Assembly (NCBI GenBank): GCA_021234155.1
Contig: JAJEKV010000011.1
Coordinates: forward strand, 6,403,132-6,467,131
Direction of reading: 5' to 3'
Source of the DNA: Isoetes taiwanensis
Taxonomy: Eukaryota > Streptophyta > Lycopodiopsida > Isoetales > Isoetaceae
Length of the DNA: 64,000 bases
The number at the start of each line of letters is the position of its first letter. Position 1 is the stretch's first letter. The notes under the pieces are model-generated. The model searched no databases, was not told where the DNA came from, and was given only the letters and a program-made list of their open reading frames with translations. This document shows positions 11,138 through 23,250 of the stretch, piece by piece. The translations under genes were made by a program, and so were the position numbers.

Positions 11138-12461
11138 TGTGACATGCCTAAAGGGGATAATTGGAAACCCTAGCCAACCCCTTGTCTATTTAAGTAGGAG
11201 AACCCTAACTTGCCCATTTTCGTTTCTAGGGTTTTAGAGCTCTGTTTTGACTGCCCCAAGGGTCAAAACCGCCTCCCAGACTCTGTCTGAGAGAATTGCA
11301 TCATTAGTTTTCCTTCATTCGAGCATCTCAGCATGATGGTCGAGCTCAGGTCAGGAGGAGGAACTCAAGGATCAGGTATTTAGGCAATTTAATAGTCTAA
11401 ACCCCATTTCAGCCATCAAATCAGTAGGTTTAGCCTCTTAAATTGCCCAAGCAGCCCTCTAGATCTCTAGATAGCAGATTCTAACTAAAGAACCTAACTC
11501 TATGATGTAGATTAGATCTAGTTCTTTAGTTCTCTGTGAAGTATATGGATGATGTATCTCTATGAACTCCTTGTATTGGGAAGGGGGGTAGAGACCTAAA
11601 GCTTTATAGTTGATGCTCCTAGAGTAGCCTCTCTAGCACACTTGTAGATTCGCCTGTGTACAAGAGCCACACCGGGTTGTGGGTGAAGGGGCTAGGACTG
11701 GCTCATAAGGAGGTTCGTCCCGACTCTTGAACGATCCCTCCGGGCGCAAAGTCTACCGGATCATTGTGACTAGGTCTAATGGCCCCCGCCACCGAGTGTG
11801 GGGTGGGGCATGGGCTCGACACCCGTGGGGTGGGGTTCACCTTCCGTGGGGTTCACCGAATAAGGGCAAAGTGGCCCTCTAGTCACCTTGAGTCAAGATG
11901 TAGATCTCGGAGAGGAGTGATCCCTACACCCCCCATCTGGCCGGGAGATGTAACCCAAGTGACGCGTAGCCCCTTTGGCTATGCACCCGGCGGGCTACAG
12001 TCAGGTCCCAACACTTTTCAGCCTACTCTGCAAAGTGTGCACAGGAGGGGCGGATGGAGTGGACAACCCTAAGCCATGTTCTTATGCCAGCCAAATCCAT
12101 TGCCATGAATTCTGTCTGCAATGAACTCTGGAGACCCAAGCCGTCAGTCATCCCTTTGAGTCTGAGCCTTGGGTAGGATTTCCCTTATGTATGATGCTGA
12201 TCATTGTCTATGCAGATGTTGATGCACCACCCTTCGAGGTGGATATGTGATTATGTTGTATACTGACATGTATGTTTACGCTTCCGCAGCTAGGTAGGCC
12301 CTGAGGGAGACGGGGTAAAATGACCCCTTCACTCTTCCCACTGGGACTCGTTACGGTGCGCGATGATTGTGGAGGGCCCCAGATCGCGATGGAGCTGGTA
12401 TGGGGGATGAACTCCTGTTTGTATACGGTGGGTGCACCGTATACGAGTAGGGGACGTCACA
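11138..12461 (+). repeat. LTR 1 of long non-coding retroelement (5' copy, internally deleted)
   Basis: Near-identical in order to 19464-21094 in the second half of the complex. It starts TGTGACATGCC and ends GGGGACGTCACA, so its ends are short inverted repeats as in LTRs. Compared with the other copy, it lacks about 307 bp after the first few bases. It contains a perfect 10-bp-arm hairpin, GTATACGGTG/CACCGTATAC, at 12421-12444. Many small GC-rich indels separate the copies, which makes simple dating from LTR divergence unreliable. Confidence 0.75.
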
Positions 12462-14313
12462 CACAAGTATTAGATGCGAATACACTCTTGATGAGACCGA
12501 CAGAAGAAGCAAAGACTCTAGGTGAGGCTGCGGGATCCGTGATACAGTGGCCCAAGGAATTACTGCATGAAGAGGTGAGTTTCAGAGATGCCTATGTTAT
12601 TTCGCTTGTAGAACATGCCGCCCGCGTGTTTAAATAATGGAACTGGCCGATAAGCTCGACGGATTCATCGTTTCCTTGTCCAACATTTTTCAGCTTCGAG
12701 ATGATTTACTCTCTCGGGTTGAGAGATGCTCTACGAGGAAACAATGGATCGGGGTAAAGAACGATTCCGCTTTTAGGTGTATTTTTTCATGGACTGCTTT
12801 TCTTGGAATGTTGTACATAGATCGTGCTAGGTCTAAGGCCCAAGAGATGCGGTTCAAATGCATCCTCTTGTAGTTAGTCTGAGGGGCCTCCACCCGGTCC
12901 GCCGAACCACTCCTCTTCGCAATATTCGAGGAAGATGGTTCAAGGAGCGTGGCTCAAGAGAGAATGCAAGCCTTGGCTTCCTCTGGTTTCCCGGGTTTCC
13001 CCTTGAAGAGACTCCATTCCAGCCCGAGCCCTCCCCTCGCAATATTCGGCTAAGATGGCTCAAGGAGAGTGACTCGACCGGGTCGAGGCAACCGCCTGGG
13101 ACACGTGAGAATTGGCTGTAAGGGATTCTCGACTTGTGAGTCGAGAATGCTTGGTTTCCTGTCTACATTCTCGACTCGCAAGTCAAGAATGCATGTGCCA
13201 GCTCGTGGTTTCCCTGTGGTTAGTTGTAGAGGCCTCCACCCAGTCCGAGCCCCTCCCCTTCGCGATATTCGTCGAAGATGGTTCGAAGGAGAGTGGCTAT
13301 GAATGGGTAGAGGCCACCACCACCACGTGAGAATTGGTTGGTTAGAGGATTCCTCGACCAGCGAAGTCGAGAATGCATCGCTGGCTTTCAGCCTACGATT
13401 CGACTTCGCAAGTCGAAATGCCTTAGCCATCGAGAACTCCGGATGGTACACATGGAGTGCCGGTTGGGTAAGGCATTCCCGACTCGCGAGCCGAGAATGC
13501 ATACAGCAAGCTCTGTGGTTTCCCTGTGGTTAGTTGTAGAGGCCTCCACCCAATCAGAGCCCATCCCCTTCGCAATATTCGACGAAGATGGTTCGAAGGA
13601 GACGGTCTTTGATTGGGTAGAGGCCACTGCGACCACACACAGAAGAATTGGGTTGCTAAGAGTTGGCCTGCAGACAGTCAAAACCACTTCCCTTCGCAAT
13701 GTCCGAGGAAGATAGAAGGAGAGTGGTTAAGACTGTCTGCAGGCCAGCTCTAGAGTGCACTAGAGCCTGCGTTTTCTCGACTCACGAGTCGAGAAAGTCG
13801 GTTAGTCGCCGAGGCCTCCACCCAGTCGGAGCCAGTCCTCTTCGCAATATTCGATGAGCATGGTTCGAAGGAGAGTGACTCAGACTGGGTGGAGGCACCT
13901 GCGACTGCACAAAGGGCCATTGACAGGGAATGACATTCTCGACTCACGAGTCGAGAAGGCTGCGAAGCAGTTTAAAAAGAATGTGAAGACATTGGGTAGT
14001 CGTGGTGCAATCCCGAATCGCGAAGTCGAGAATCCCTCAACCGCCAACAAATCGTAGTGTACACTCCCTCTTCTCGCCTCGAAGTCGAGAAGTTCTCGAC
14101 TCGCGAAATGAGAAGAAGGCCTCAGCATTTCGGATCGCTTGGCAAGTCAAGTATTCTCAACTCGCCACCCTGCATGTGTCCCGCAGCGGGAGGATATCTT
14201 TGTGAGTTAGAAATGCAGATTCTGTGAAGCAATTCCTATTCTTAGTTCTTACTGGGAGAAAAACATTCCTAGTTATGTTCTGTTATGAAACATTCTTAGA
14301 CAGTTTAGCTATA
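12462..14313 (+). repeat. Segment A: array of foldback units after LTR 1
   Basis: This 1.85-kb segment recurs at 21095-22937. It holds about six imperfect copies of a hairpin-forming unit with the core TTCGCAATATTCG, flanked by arms such as GCCTCCACCCAGTC (13814-13827) and GACTGGGTGGAGGC (13883-13896). Between units lie palindromes of the TTCTCGACTCnCGAGTCGAGAA type, for example 13776-13797. No reading frame is conserved between the two copies, so it appears non-coding. No primer-binding site is visible right after the LTR end, a weak point for the LTR model. Confidence 0.75.
13664..13746. repeat. Near-perfect hairpin within segment A
   Basis: TGGCCTGCAGACAGTC (13664-13679) is exactly complementary to GACTGTCTGCAGGCCA (13731-13746), with inner arms ACCACT and AGTGGT adding to the stem. 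A transcript would fold into a stem-loop of about 83 nt. In the second copy (22278-22360), the right arm has two substitutions. It could be a source of small RNAs or just a product of repeat expansion. Confidence 0.85.
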
Positions 14314-17300
14314 TAATGAATGAAGCAAAGCCCAAGCAACAGGAGTCGCACTCAGAAATTCAACCTGCGAAGGAATGACAACGCCTGCCTATCGACAACG
14401 ATCTCAGAGCTTCGAAGACATTCAAGAATGCCCGACTGCAACAGCCAGGTGACCCTATTCAAGCTCGATCAATGGCACCGCACATCAGCAATCTTGCAAC
14501 GACACACCGCATGTAGGGACGTGAGCGGTCACCGCATTCCTTACGACGGACATACACATTAAGGAGGAGCATCTTTCTCAAGGGATCACATCGACGAACG
14601 CTCTTCGCAACTTGGGGTGACGAGATCGGATCAGAGATGAAGCTCAACAATAGTAGCAGCATCTCAAGGAATCCCGGAGTCAACCAGAACGAAGAAGATG
14701 CAGCAAAACTGAAGGATCAAACGCGATAGGAGGAGGGGAAACCCTAAAGGAGTATAAACATTTAAGTAGATCTTCGTAGTTGTTTTGAAAAAAGTGGATG
14801 AATTAAAATCCCAATGTAAATGCGTATATGTCTATTGTATATCTCGAGTGTTCACATATATAGTGGAGAAACATAAGTTTAGAGTCATGTTTTATGGATT
14901 TAGCGCTTAGATCAGGAAGCTCCTTCACTTCGACTGCTAAAGGAGGACGCAAGGAAGCACAACTATAGCCCAAGGTCAAAATGGAAGAGCAGGTACGAGG
15001 GAGAAACGACCAGAGCCCAAGCAAACCTTCGACTCCAAACACCTCGGGAAGTGCCCTCAAGTAGAAGACCGCTCATCGACCCAATGTCAGAATAAGAGAC
15101 AACACCAGTCATGTCAAGATCATCAGCGCTGCACCAGGACATCGTCAGGACGCAACACTACATCTTGTGGCAGCAGCAACACTTGACGAACTTATGACAC
15201 GAGTGGCCTCAACAATAGAAGGAGGAACGCCCCGACATCAATGAGCCAACTAAGAAGGCAACATCTCGACGACCATAATTCCACCTTGTGGTAATATAGG
15301 GTGATGCGCTATGACACGTGTATTAGATAGAGATGCACTTACGAAAGGCACCGCGACGAGGAGATATGCCTTCAACAACTAGGTGATGGCTTCGTCAGGT
15401 ACTCCTACCAGTAATTAGAAGAGAAGAAGCCGATCACATCTCCGACATGGGCACATCAAACGCCCAAGGTAGAAGCATTCGACACCTTAACGACAAGGAT
15501 AGCAACTGAAGCACCTTCGGCGAAAAGAGAGTTCAAAATAATAGCCAGGCTATTCAACGACAAGAGTATATCTAAGGCAGGTACTTCTTCAACTCAAGGG
15601 TCAAGCTGTGCAGATACAAGGATCCATCATCCCGACAACATAGCCAGCAGGGAGGAGAGCCATGATGCTTTACTTGCCATAGAGACCGACATGCATAGAG
15701 GGACAAAGGTCAGGAACTGAAAGCTGGAGAAGTGCTAGCAACCGACTTCTTCCACGAGCTCCCTAGAGGCAACAGGAAGATCCAAACTGACGAGCACAAT
15801 CAAAGCCACCGGAAGGTACCTCAAGACAAGAAGACGGCATAGCACTGTGGAACGTGACAACGTCCAAGCCATGTGATCGAGGGGATCAAATAAGGAAGAT
15901 TGGAAGCTCGATGGAGAAGCAACTAGGTGAGGCGAGGCGAGCCGATGACTTGCACGCGGACTTGCATGCAACTTGGTGAATCCAAGGAGGGACGATTCAA
16001 AGAACAACTGCAGAAGAGAACAACTCCAGAGGAGTATAGCAAAAGGAAGCGCGCACAACCTCAAGAGACGCCTCCAAATAGCTTCAAGTATCATGAAGGA
16101 GGAACAATTACAGCCCAAGTACATCAACAAATTACCCCGGAGTACGAGCTGACGTACAAATAGGAGGATATAGATCGTCAACACCATTGCACCAGGAGGA
16201 ACACCGATGACATTGCCAAGGAGTAGGGGCGCAACTCGAAGGGAGGCACAAGGGAGACCTAATAGCTCTAGTAGTAATTGTAATTATGTAAGCTATATGT
16301 TTTGCATGTATAGTTCCCTTGTTATTCCTTCCCCCATAGCGTAACAAATCAAAGGAAGAGATGTCATGCAAGTTGCAGGGGTGAAGCAATCAACATCGTC
16401 AACACTCTTCGGGCAACACGATAACGACAAGAGGACTCGACGTGTGAGACATCGATGGAGTCGAAGAAACAATATCGGACACAGGGTCGTCCTTTAGCTG
16501 CCAAGACAAAGAGTTCAAGATAAAAGATCTTTTTCAACGGCGCCACCTTCAGGCTTTTGAAAAGCGGCATGGAAGATTTCAAGTGATCAACTACACCATC
16601 AAGCAACAATGAGAGGCTTCTAACGAACAAAGTCAACCTCAAAGAGGAGCCACCGTCAAGGAGACTGAAGTATCGAGCGAATCGGAAGAACGTCACCTTG
16701 CTACTTCAAGCAGGCAACGAGTGGATGAGCTTCTAGCAAGCTCAAGCATCTAAGGCCATGGGGCCTAGGAGGTTAAATGTATGGACGGTAACATCCATAT
16801 TGGGATTAGAAGGCATTTCTAGATATTATCGCTGAAAGGATTGCCCCAATATTGAGCTAAGCGTCAAGGATTGGGAAGGAAATGCATAGGAGTGACTATA
16901 ATTATACACGATTGTTAACAGACATCCAACGTATTGAAACCACTTGGTGAGATTGATCTCCTCGCTAAGAAGGAATCATTACTAGGATAATTGTTGACCA
17001 TGTATAAATCTAGTATCTCCAAAAGAATAATCCAACCGAAAGAAAAGAAGTAATCTAACAAGTCCGGCCAACTTGTTACGATGACATCAATTCGATTGGT
17101 AGGAATATTCCAAGAGTTTAAATAGCTAAGAAAGGGGGAATCTCTAGAACATAAAAGAATAGTACATAAAAGGTACATCTAAAATAAGAATTATAGTAAT
17201 CAAATAGTCTTTTGAGACAAAAGGAATTGTCATGATGACAAAACCTTGTGGTTTGGAATTGTTCTAACTGAGTAGGTAACCCGTAACTATATTGAAATAA

Positions 17301-18835
17301 ATGATAACATAATATGTGCATCCATCTTAGATGATTATATATGTTAGCTAAGGCTAGTAAATTAATGCGCTAAGTAAGAAGCGTATAACCTCTTAAGGGG
17401 AGAGAATAGATATGACGTGGTGTACAACGTCATTGAAGGGGTGCAGGACCATTTTCTTTCCGAAGAAAGTGGGAGGGCTCAATCTTATGATTGAACGTAC
17501 TTGCATCGAATTGACCGACCCGTAGAATAGAGTTCACGCCGGCAATGGCCGAAGCGAATAGAGCGTAAGATAGATAGATAGATAGCTCAGGAGGCCTTCA
17601 ACGTGCGAGACCGACGTGGTAGCTAACTACACCAATGAAGTGGAGCAAAAGTATGGGAGCAATGCAACGACCAAGTCATCTCCAAATTACTCGACGCCGG
17701 CTCAATGGGTGGATGCGTTCTAGCCTTAGGTAAGGTGTGCGCATATATTATAAGCTTTAATGTGTCTTATAGATAAGTTAAATATAGATCCTAATAACTG
17801 CATAGAAATTGTTGTACGTATATGTATCATAGGGAAATAAGTTAAATAACAACGATAATATGAGGTAACATGTTAATTAATCCTTCGCAAGGATGCAATT
17901 CCTTCCAAGGATAGCTACATGACCTCGGGGTCCTTATAAATATAATATAAATAGAAAATAGAATTCAGATATACTTAAGTGCATCTTAGGGATATACTTC
18001 CAAGGGTAATGCAGGACCCAAGGAAGAGAATAAGAAGCACATCTAATTCTTGTGTATGATAATTAAAACCTTATCTATGATACAATAGGTCTAAATCAGG
18101 GTTATTGTTTAAATAATCGCAATCTAAAAGTCATTAAATATTGCAAAGCTTAGAGTAAATATAATTGTACTATCAGAAGTAATGTATCCGATACTATGAT
18201 AATGTTAATTCATAAATATTACCTTAGGGTAATTATGTTAATCACATGCATTAAAGGAGCCAGTAAAAATCGGCTCAGGCATGTCGATTTGTGTAGATTA
18301 ATTCTATGTGTAGTTAAGATTAGTCTACGCATGCAACCGATGCTAGGTATGGATTGCATGCGTTGTAACCGATGATGAGACCGCTACGGTGATCTCTAGG
18401 GCGTGGTGTAATGTCGATGTAGGCATGACCGCTTTCGCTTGATGAGTGGAAGGTAGATTAGAAAGTCTACTTCTGTTCCACGGAAGTAGACGACCTCGAG
18501 AGAAAGGAGGTCATTGAGGAATGCATTGATAGGAAAAGCACCTCTAGCCCCATATATGCTTTGATAGGAGGAATCTGGCCTTCACGCCCCATATACGGGA
18601 AAGACCTATCCTCCACGCTGGGCAACTAGGGTGTAGGTATGAGCGGCATATAGGCATATAGGCGCTGTCTCCACGGCCATAATGGAAGATTCACCCTCTT
18701 CCTACGCCGGGAGATTAGCCATGCATCCATGTAGATAGGTGGGGTGGTCACCATATAACCAAAATTTTATTAATAATTAATAATAGGTAGTGTGGACCAA
18801 TGCGCAGCCAATAGAGCGCTCCGGAGGGCAAGGAG

Positions 18836-19370
18836 GTCGAACTACGAAGGCTTGCAACACAAATTTTGTTATAATGTGTTGCAAGGGATGAAGAGTACCT
18901 TAGAAGTGTAAATTTTGTATGAAATTGATAAACTTTGATTAACTTAAATGTTGTATTAAGTAAGGTTAATAATTACCTTGCGTGGATTAAGTTATGAAGT
19001 GATAAGTTAATTGGATAATGAAATAGTACAGTAATGTCTTAAACATTACCTTAGAGTAATTCTAATAATTAAGATAGTAAGTATGTAATTATAGATATTG
19101 TAAAATTAATGCAGGATTTTAAGGTGCGAAGACTTGCAACACAAATTTGGTTGGAATGTGTTGCAAGGAATGAAGAGTACCTTAAATAATAATGGTATAT
19201 GAAAGTGTTAAATTGTGATAAACTAAATGTTATGATAACGGGAACTAATAAGTACCTTGTTTAATAGAAGTTACAAATTGACAAGTTATTTGATAATGTA
19301 ATGGCGTAATAATGATTTAAAAATATTACCTTAAGGTAATCGTAATAAATGTGTAAGTATTATAGTAGTA
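18836..19370. repeat. Two diverged tandem units near the element's 3' end
   Basis: Two units of roughly 260-280 bp. Each starts near CTTGCAACACAAATTT, then GTGTTGCAAGG and GAAGAGTACCTTA, and ends in AT-rich DNA with TTACCTTA(a/g)GGTAAT. A more degenerate version can be sensed at 17.8-18.25 kb. They are non-coding and lie just upstream of the polypurine tract. Confidence 0.65.
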
Positions 19371-19448
19371 TATCGTATGCATCAGGTTGATTGCAGGTTA
19401 GGAAAATTCCAAGGTGGGGAGACCCACGATGCTGCGGACAGCATCATT

Positions 19449-19463
19449 TCAAGGTGGGGAGAA
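19449..19463 (+). other. Polypurine tract before LTR 2
   Basis: TCAAGGTGGGGAGAA directly precedes TGTGACG, the start of LTR 2. This is the usual plus-strand priming site form of plant gypsy elements. A second copy of CAAGGTGGGGAGA lies about 40 bases upstream, near 19410, so the tract is duplicated. Confidence 0.75.
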
Positions 19464-21094
19464 TGTGACGTTCCAGCACAGTATACGGTCCCAGGGCGTA
19501 TACTGTACTGCCTCGTCACGCGTACACGCCACCCCGACTGACGTGTACGCCGACGTGTAGCCAGGCTAGTAGCCCCTAGGGGGCAACTTGCTAGGAATGT
19601 GCATTTCTTATTAATGTGCACATGCACATTTATTAAGGTGCACACATTTCCATGTGGGCACATTTAGGTGCACACATTTCCATGTGGGCCCATTTAGGTG
19701 CACACATTTCCATGTGGGCACATTTGGCCACCTAGCCCTTAAAGGCAAGTGGGCCCATTTCCAATTATCCCACATGCCTAAAGGGGATAATTGGAAACCC
19801 TAGCCAACCCCTTGTCTATTTAAGTAGGAGAACCCTAACTTGCCCATTTTCGTTTCTAGGGTTTTAGAGCTCTGTTTTGACTGCCCCAAGGGTCAAAACC
19901 GCCTCCCAGACTCTGTCTGAGAGAATTGCATCATTAGTTTTCCTTCATTCGAGCATCTCAGCATGATGGTCGAGCTCAGGTCAGGAGGAGGAACTCAAGG
20001 ATCAGGTATTTAGGCAATTTAATAGTCTAAACCCCATTTCAGCCATCAAATCAGTAGGTTTAGCCTCTTAAATTGCCCAAGCAGCCCTCTAGATCTCTAG
20101 ATAGCAGATTCTAACTAAAGAACCTAACTCTATGATGTAGATTAGATCTAGTTCTTTAGTTCTCTGTGAAGTATATGGATGATGTATCTCTATGAACTCC
20201 TTGTATTGGGAAGGGGGGTAGAGACCTAAAGCTTTATAGTTGATGCTCCTAGAGTAGCCTCTCTAGCACACTGTAGATTCGGCCTGTGTACAAGAGCCAC
20301 ACCGGGTTGTGGGTGAAGGGGCTAGACTGGCTCATAAGGAGGTTCGTGTCCTGACTCTTGAACGATCCCTCTGGCGTGTAAAGTCTACCGGGGATCATTG
20401 TGACTAGGTCTAATGGCCTGCCACTGAGTGTGGGCAGGGCATGGGCTCGACACCCGTGGGGTGGGGTTCACCTTCCAGTGGGTTCAGTCGAATAAGGGCA
20501 GTGGCCCTCTAGTCACCTTGAGTCAGCATGTAGATCTCTGGAGGGAGTGATCCCTACCTGCCCCATCGGGGCTGGGGAGATGTAACCCAGTAGACGTAGC
20601 CCCTTTGGCTATGCACCCGGCGGGCTACAGTCAGGTCCCAACACTTTTCAGCCTACTCTGCAAAGTGTGCACAGGAGGGGCGGATGGAGTGGACAACCCT
20701 AAGCCATGTTCTTATGCCAGCCAAATCCATTGCCATGAATTCTGTCTGCAATGAACTCTGGAGACCCAAGCCGTCAGTCATCCCTTTGAGTCTGAGCCTT
20801 GGGTAGGATTTCCCTTATGTATGATGCTGATCATTGTCTATGCAGATGTTGATGCACCACCCTTCGAGGTGGATATGTGATTATGTTGTATACTGACATG
20901 TATGTTTACGCTTCCCAGCCTAGGTAGGCCCCGAGGGAGACGGGGGTAAAATGACCCCTTCACTCTTCCCACCGGGACTCGTTCACGGTGTGCGATGATT
21001 GTGGAGGGCCCCAGACGCGGTATGGAGCTGGTATGGGGGATGAACTCCTGTTTGTATACGGTGGGTGCACCGTATACGAGTAGGGGACGTCACA
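19464..21094 (+). repeat. LTR 2 of long non-coding retroelement
   Basis: A 1631-bp copy with matching terminal inverted repeats: it begins TGTGACGTTCC and ends GGGGACGTCACA (10 of the first 11 bases complementary). It is preceded by a polypurine tract. It retains about 307 bp that LTR 1 lost, including a tandem triplet of a 30-bp repeat and the CCAATTATCC/GGATAATTGG inverted pair (19761-19794). The sequence CTTGTCTATTTAAGTAGGAG is a plausible TATA region, followed by a transcribed-looking leader. Confidence 0.8.
19636..19725. repeat. Three tandem copies of a 30-bp repeat
   Basis: The unit AGGTGCACACATTTCCATGT plus GGGCACATTT repeats three times with one or two substitutions. It lies in the LTR 2 segment that is missing from LTR 1, upstream of the likely TATA region, so it could be a promoter repeat. 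Confidence 0.9.
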
Positions 21095-22937
21095 TACAAG
21101 TATTAGATGCGAATACACTCTTGATGAGACCGACAGAAGAAGCAAAGACTCTAGGTGAGGTCATGATCCGTGTGATCTGATGGCCCAAGGAATTACTGCA
21201 TGAAGAGGTGAGTTTCAGAGATGCCTATGTTGCCGTCTGTGTTTAAATAATGGAACTGCTGATAAGCTCGACAGATTCATCGTTTCCTTGTCCAACATTT
21301 TTCAGCTTCGAGAGATGATTTACTCTCTGGGTTGAGAGATGCTCGGCGAGGAAACAATGGATCGGGGGTAAAGAACAGTTCCGTTTTAGGTGTATTTTTT
21401 CATGGACTGTTTTCTTGGAATGTTGTACATAGATCAGGCTAGGTCTAAGGCCCAGGAGATGCGGTTCAAATGCATCCTCTTGTAGTTAGTCGGAGGGGCC
21501 TCCACCCAGTCGGAACCACTCCTCTTCGCAATATTCGAGGAAGATGGTTCGAAGGAGCGTGGCTCAGTAGAGAATGCAAGCCTTGGCTTCCTCTCGTGGG
21601 TTTCCCCTCGCGGTTAGTTGTAGAGGTTTTCCACTCAGCCCCAAAGCCCCTCCCTTCGCAATATTCGACGAAGATGGCTCAAGGAGAGTGACTCGACCGG
21701 GTCGAGGCCACCGCCACCGACACAGAGAATTGGTCGTAAGGATTCTCGACTGTGAGTCGAGAATGCTTATTTTCGTTTACATTCTCGACTCGCAAGTCGA
21801 AATGCGCATGCCAGCTCTCGTGGGTTTCGCGGTTAGTTGTAGAGGCCTCCACCCAGCCCGAGCCCCTCCTTCGCAAGATATTCGGCCGAAGATGGTTCAA
21901 GGAGAGTGGCTCGACCGGTAGAGGCCACCATGCGACCACAATACGTGAGAATTGGTCGGTTAGAGGATTCTCGACTAGCGAAGTCGAGAATGCGACCGTT
22001 GGTTTTCAGAGCCTTTCGACCGCAAGTCGAAATGCCTTAGCCATCGAGAACTCCGGATGGTACACATGGAGTGCCGGTTGGGTAAGGCATTCCCGACTCG
22101 CGAGCCGAGAATGCATACAGCAAGCTCTGTGGTTTCCCTGTGGTTAGTTGTAGAGGCCTCCACCCAATCAGAGCCCATCCCCTTCGCAATATTCGACGAA
22201 GATGGTTCGAAGGAGACGGTCTTTGATTGGGTAGAGGCCACTGCGACCACACACAGGAGAATTGGGTTGCTAAGAGTTGGCCTGCAGACAGTCAAAACCA
22301 CTTCCCTTCGCAATGTCCGAGGAAGATAGAAGGAGAGTGGTTAAGATTGTCCGCAGGCCAGCTCTAGAGTGCACTAGAGCCTGCGTTTTCCCGACTCACG
22401 AGTCGAGAAAGTCGGTTAGTCGCCGAGGCCTCCACCCGGGCCGGAGCCCGTCCTCTTCGCAATATTCGGCGAGCATGGTTCAAGGAGAGTGACTCGACCG
22501 GGTGGAGGCACCCGCGATTGCAATAAAGGGCCATTGGCGTGGAATGACATTCTCGACTCACGAAGTCGAGAAGGCTGCAAAGCAGCTTAAAAAGAATGTG
22601 AAGACATTGGGTAGGCGTGTGCAATCCCGAATCATGAAGTCGAGAATCCCTCAACCGCCAACAGTCGTAGTGTACACTCCTCTTCTCGCCCGCCCAGTCG
22701 AGAAGTTCTCGACTCGCGAGTCGAGAAGAAGGCCTGTACTTCCTGAAGTGGACTGTTGGCAAGCTGAAGTATTCTCAACTCGCCACTCCTGCATGTGTCC
22801 TGCAGTGGAGGATATGCTGTGAGTTAGAAATGCAGATTCTGTGAAGCAATTCCTATTCTTAGTTCTTACTGGGAGAAAAACATTCCTAGTTATGTTCTGT
22901 TATGAAACATTCTGAGACAGTTTAGCTATATCTTTTG
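21095..22937 (+). repeat. Segment A': second copy of the foldback array
   Basis: Collinear with 12462-14313 and similar throughout, but located downstream of LTR 2, where host DNA would be expected. The match ends at GTTTAGCTATAT (about 22937). It contains a perfect 22-bp palindrome at 22706-22727 (TTCTCGACTCG and its complement). The arrangement LTR-A-B-LTR-A' suggests a tandem element that lost its last part, or LTR-LTR recombination. Alternatively, A belongs to a 3.2-kb LTR. Confidence 0.75.
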
Positions 22938-23250
22938 TGAATCTCTTCTGTTAATGCTCTGCAATATCTTACTTCCTAACACCTGTCTCTGATGAGTGAC
23001 ATCTCGGTTGCTTGCTACTACTCTAACCACTATTCTCACTTGTGCCTGTACAATGTATTCAATTCAACCACAAGCAAGAAAAAGATAACAAAAACAGAAA
23101 ACAATACAAAAGGAAAACAGATAACAGAGAGATTAGTGAGATTAATGAGAAAACAGAGAACAGTGGAGACAAATGAGATTAATGAGAAAACAGAGAACAG
23201 TACAGAGAAATGAGATTAAATCGACTGTGGTAATCCAGGGTGCACCTCAT
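22938..23250. other. No gene seen; short A-rich stretch
   Basis: About 310 bp between the retroelement copy and the PPR pseudogene. It contains a duplicated A/G-rich motif, GAGATTAATGAGAAAACAGAG (about 23138 and 23170), and no coding frame I trust. Confidence 0.5.

Larger units (their letters stand above)
14314..19463 (+). mobile_element. Segment B: non-coding interior of the retroelement
   Basis: About 5.1 kb between segment A and the second LTR. I found no gag, protease, RT, RNase H or integrase motif in any frame; 14.6-16.7 kb is purine-rich on the plus strand and interrupted by stops in every frame. A short ATAG microsatellite is at about 17571-17586. With long LTRs and no proteins, the whole fits a LARD-like non-autonomous element that would depend on enzymes from another element. 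Confidence 0.6.

Noticed and set aside
12637-14205. Many overlapping 60-150 aa frames on both strands in the foldback arrays
   Set aside because: Palindromic, GC-rich repeats create open frames on both strands. Frames are not conserved between the two copies.
15735-16187. 150-aa minus-strand frame in the retroelement interior
   Set aside because: Arises opposite a purine-rich strand, has a low-complexity hydrophobic composition and no homology signature.
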